From: Cellulomonas telluris
GTDB taxonomy: Bacteria; Actinomycetota; Actinomycetes; Actinomycetales; Cellulomonadaceae
Direction: 5' to 3'
Length of the DNA stretch: 64,000 bases
NCBI RefSeq assembly: GCF_004886325.1
Contig: NZ_QXFN01000001.1
Coordinates: forward strand, 868,001 to 932,000
Made by a program: the position numbers and the translations under genes
Shown here: in pieces, positions 63,893 to 64,000 of the stretch
Layout of the letters: every line of letters starts with the position of its first letter
Numbering within the stretch: position 1 is the stretch's first letter
The notes under the pieces: generated by a model
Told to the model about the DNA's origin: nothing
Database searches by the model: none
Seen by the model: only the letters and a program-made list of their open reading frames with translations

Positions 63893-64000
63893 TGCCCGCC
63901 CGGGAAGCCGAGGACGCGCCACGCCTCGTAGGTGGCGACCGCGGCCGCGTTGGACAGGTTCATCGACCGCCGGCCCGGGAGCATCGGGATGCGCACCCGG
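63889..64000 (-). CDS. trmL: tRNA (cytidine(34)-2'-O)-methyltransferase, C-terminal end
   Basis: Only the last 36 codons are in the window, reading [20 protein letters not shown], then [16 protein letters not shown] and TGA. The IPM-x-x-x-x-R-S-x-N-x-x-x-A segment is the SAM-binding trefoil-knot motif 3 of the SPOUT family, and [22 protein letters not shown]-type endings are characteristic of TrmL, which methylates the wobble base of leucine tRNAs. The gene continues past the window edge. Its stop overlaps the acetyltransferase start. Confidence 0.88.
   Translation of the reverse strand, partial: RVRIPMLPGRRSMNLSNAAAVATYEAWRVLGFPGGQ

Noticed and set aside
1-64000. tRNA, rRNA, riboswitch, IS element or prophage genes
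   Set aside because: No tRNA T-loop with a matching acceptor stem, no rRNA-like stretch, no transposase or integrase domain, and no known riboswitch core was seen by eye; a covariance-model scan would be needed to be certain.

Overview
The window is very GC-rich and densely coded. It has many GTG starts, 4-bp stop/start overlaps and LacI-type regulators beside glycosidase genes. The CBM2-linked secreted pectin lyase, the split L-rhamnose and uronate pathways and the sugar ABC transporter without its own ATPase fit a soil actinobacterium of the Cellulomonas type. This placement is inferred from gene content and style, not from a marker gene.

Layout. 1-4.7 kb: end of a Gfo/Idh/MocA oxidoreductase, a small DUF2945-like protein, a secreted CBM2-PL11 rhamnogalacturonan lyase, and a frameshifted small gene. 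4.7-10.3 kb: an FMN alpha-hydroxy-acid oxidase divergent from a sugar ABC importer (lipoprotein plus two permeases) followed by a YesL-like membrane protein. 10.3-12 kb: a PadR regulator divergent from a small membrane protein. 12-17.2 kb: GH51 arabinofuranosidase, divergent from a three-gene operon of unknown pathway (Gfo/Idh/MocA, DUF6807/PmoA-like, cupin). 17.2-23.2 kb: housekeeping and orphan genes (PrsW-like protease, 50-residue membrane protein, a frameshifted lower-GC secreted protein, a Pol I-like polymerase, an acetyltransferase). 23.2-31.1 kb: GH42, a Gfo/Idh/MocA enzyme, GH3, a membrane protein with its winged-helix regulator, and a second related Gfo/Idh/MocA gene. 31.5-38 kb: LacI regulator divergent from a complete rhamnose operon (mutarotase, isomerase, bifunctional aldolase/dehydrogenase, kinase). 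38-43 kb: degenerate GGDEF protein, polytopic LRR protein, orphan ABC ATPase, AEC transporter. 43-51 kb: an SDR-flavoprotein-SGNH operon, a septum-formation-type lipoprotein, an acetyltransferase, and a Gfo/TIM-barrel operon. 51-58.3 kb: uronate catabolism (uxuB, LacI, uxaC, KDPG aldolase, KDG kinase) and a further LacI regulator. 58.6-64 kb: a lipoprotein, a FadR-type regulator with a lactonase-like amidohydrolase, gamma-glutamyltransferase, an acetyltransferase, and the end of trmL.

Function. Most of the window reads as a utilisation island for pectin side chains. The PL11 enzyme cuts rhamnogalacturonan I, GH42, GH51 and GH3 remove galactose, arabinose and other residues, the YesOPQ-like importer takes up oligosaccharides, and rhamnose and uronate are catabolised by the rha and uxa/uxu/kdg genes. 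Operator-like palindromes tie these units together. TGAANCGNTTCA lies before PL11, GH42/Gfo and rha; GGAANGCGCTTTC lies before the importer and two Gfo/Idh operons; a TGCAAACGCATTCA-type pair lies between uxuB/lacI and uxaC. Mannonate dehydratase, an unsaturated-uronyl hydrolase and the importer ATPase are not in the window.

Non-coding structure includes two families of dispersed palindromic intergenic repeats, tandem duplications that copy gene 3' ends with their stop codons, and many long terminator hairpins. I saw no tRNA, rRNA, CRISPR array, insertion sequence or phage gene.
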